From UBA60 sp964587885 (GTDB lineage: Archaea > Thermoplasmatota > Poseidoniia > Poseidoniales > Poseidoniaceae), in the NCBI GenBank assembly GCA_964587885.1, contig CAZPME010000023.1, positions 1-33,646 of the forward strand: a stretch of 33,646 bases of DNA. The letters run 5' to 3'. Positions within the stretch are counted from its first letter, which is position 1; the number at the start of each line of letters is the position of its first letter. Of this stretch, positions 33,593 through 33,646 are shown piece after piece. The translations under genes and the position numbers were made by a program. The notes under the pieces are model-generated. The model ran no database searches and was not told the DNA's origin. It saw nothing but the letters and a program-made list of their open reading frames with translations.

Positions 33593-33646
33593 TGGTCCCC
33601 GCTCCCGGACTTGAACCGGGGGCCCCCTGATGTCTGCCTTCACAGA
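33593..33646 (-). tRNA. tRNA 3' part, probably tRNA-Tyr with an intron (cut by window edge)
   Basis: Read on the minus strand from the right edge: the last 15 bases of a probable intron (33632-33646), A38, anticodon-arm 3' strand TCAGG (33626-33630), a 5-base variable loop, T stem CCCGG / CCGGG with loop TTCAAGT (33604-33620), acceptor strand AGCGGGG (33597-33603), discriminator A (33596) and an encoded CCA (33593-33595). Counting back from the T arm, no normal 7-base anticodon loop with T33 can be placed unless an intron follows position 37. G72 implies a C1-G72 pair, which together with A73 is the mark of archaeal tRNA-Tyr. The 5' half lies outside the window. Confidence 0.75.

Noticed and set aside
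1..33646. Possible CRISPR array, insertion sequence or attachment site
   Set aside because: No spaced direct repeats, transposase-like proteins or terminal inverted repeats were seen; only one tRNA, at the edge, with no visible 3'-end duplication inside the window.

Overview
The window reads as a chromosome segment of a marine planktonic euryarchaeon, most likely Marine Group II (Candidatus Poseidoniales) or a close Thermoplasmatota relative. The grounds are a gene for the archaeal/eukaryotic ribosomal protein eL15, archaeal-type Shine-Dalgarno sites (GGAGGTGA, nearly always placed so that GGTG lies 5-7 nt before the start), a split nuoJ, an 11-subunit complex I with no nuoE, nuoF or nuoG in the run, and very large secreted proteins with CARDB/NEW3/PKD-like repeats. 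The lineage is inferred from gene content; no search was run. No insertion sequence, CRISPR array or prophage gene was seen.

Region 1 (1-10626, minus strand) is one tightly packed respiratory operon read from right to left: nuoA-B-C-D-H-I-J1-J2-K-L-M-N, with nuoN cut by the window edge. Gaps are 0-10 nt or the genes overlap by 4 nt. The proton-pumping residues of NuoK, NuoL and NuoM and the cluster ligands of NuoB and NuoI are present. Two subunits next to the quinone site carry large insertions: NuoI between its two ferredoxin motifs, NuoH between TM1 and the ADG-K loop.

Region 2 (10627-12248) is a divergent intergenic stretch with TATA-like boxes and GC-rich hairpins, followed on the plus strand by a Regnase-1/Zc3h12a-like NYN endoribonuclease that has no ATG start.

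Region 3 (12279-28757, minus strand) is a surface-protein cluster of five genes and about 16 kb: a PKD-like membrane protein with a cytosolic zinc ribbon, a 1576-residue secreted orphan, a small membrane-anchored beta-domain protein, a membrane-anchored subtilisin with a long prodomain, and a 1182-residue membrane protein with a cytosolic beta-rich domain. Three of them combine a large outer beta-repeat region, a single TM segment and a distinct cytosolic tail. The arrangement suggests a cell-surface assembly for adhesion, degradation or sensing.

Region 4 (28795-33646) holds information-processing genes (RNase Z, a PRC-barrel protein, eL15, and a divergent SpoU/TrmH RNA methyltransferase), then a membrane-anchored FMN glutamate-synthase-domain protein convergent with the methyltransferase, and at the right edge the 3' part of an apparently intron-containing tRNA, probably tRNA-Tyr.
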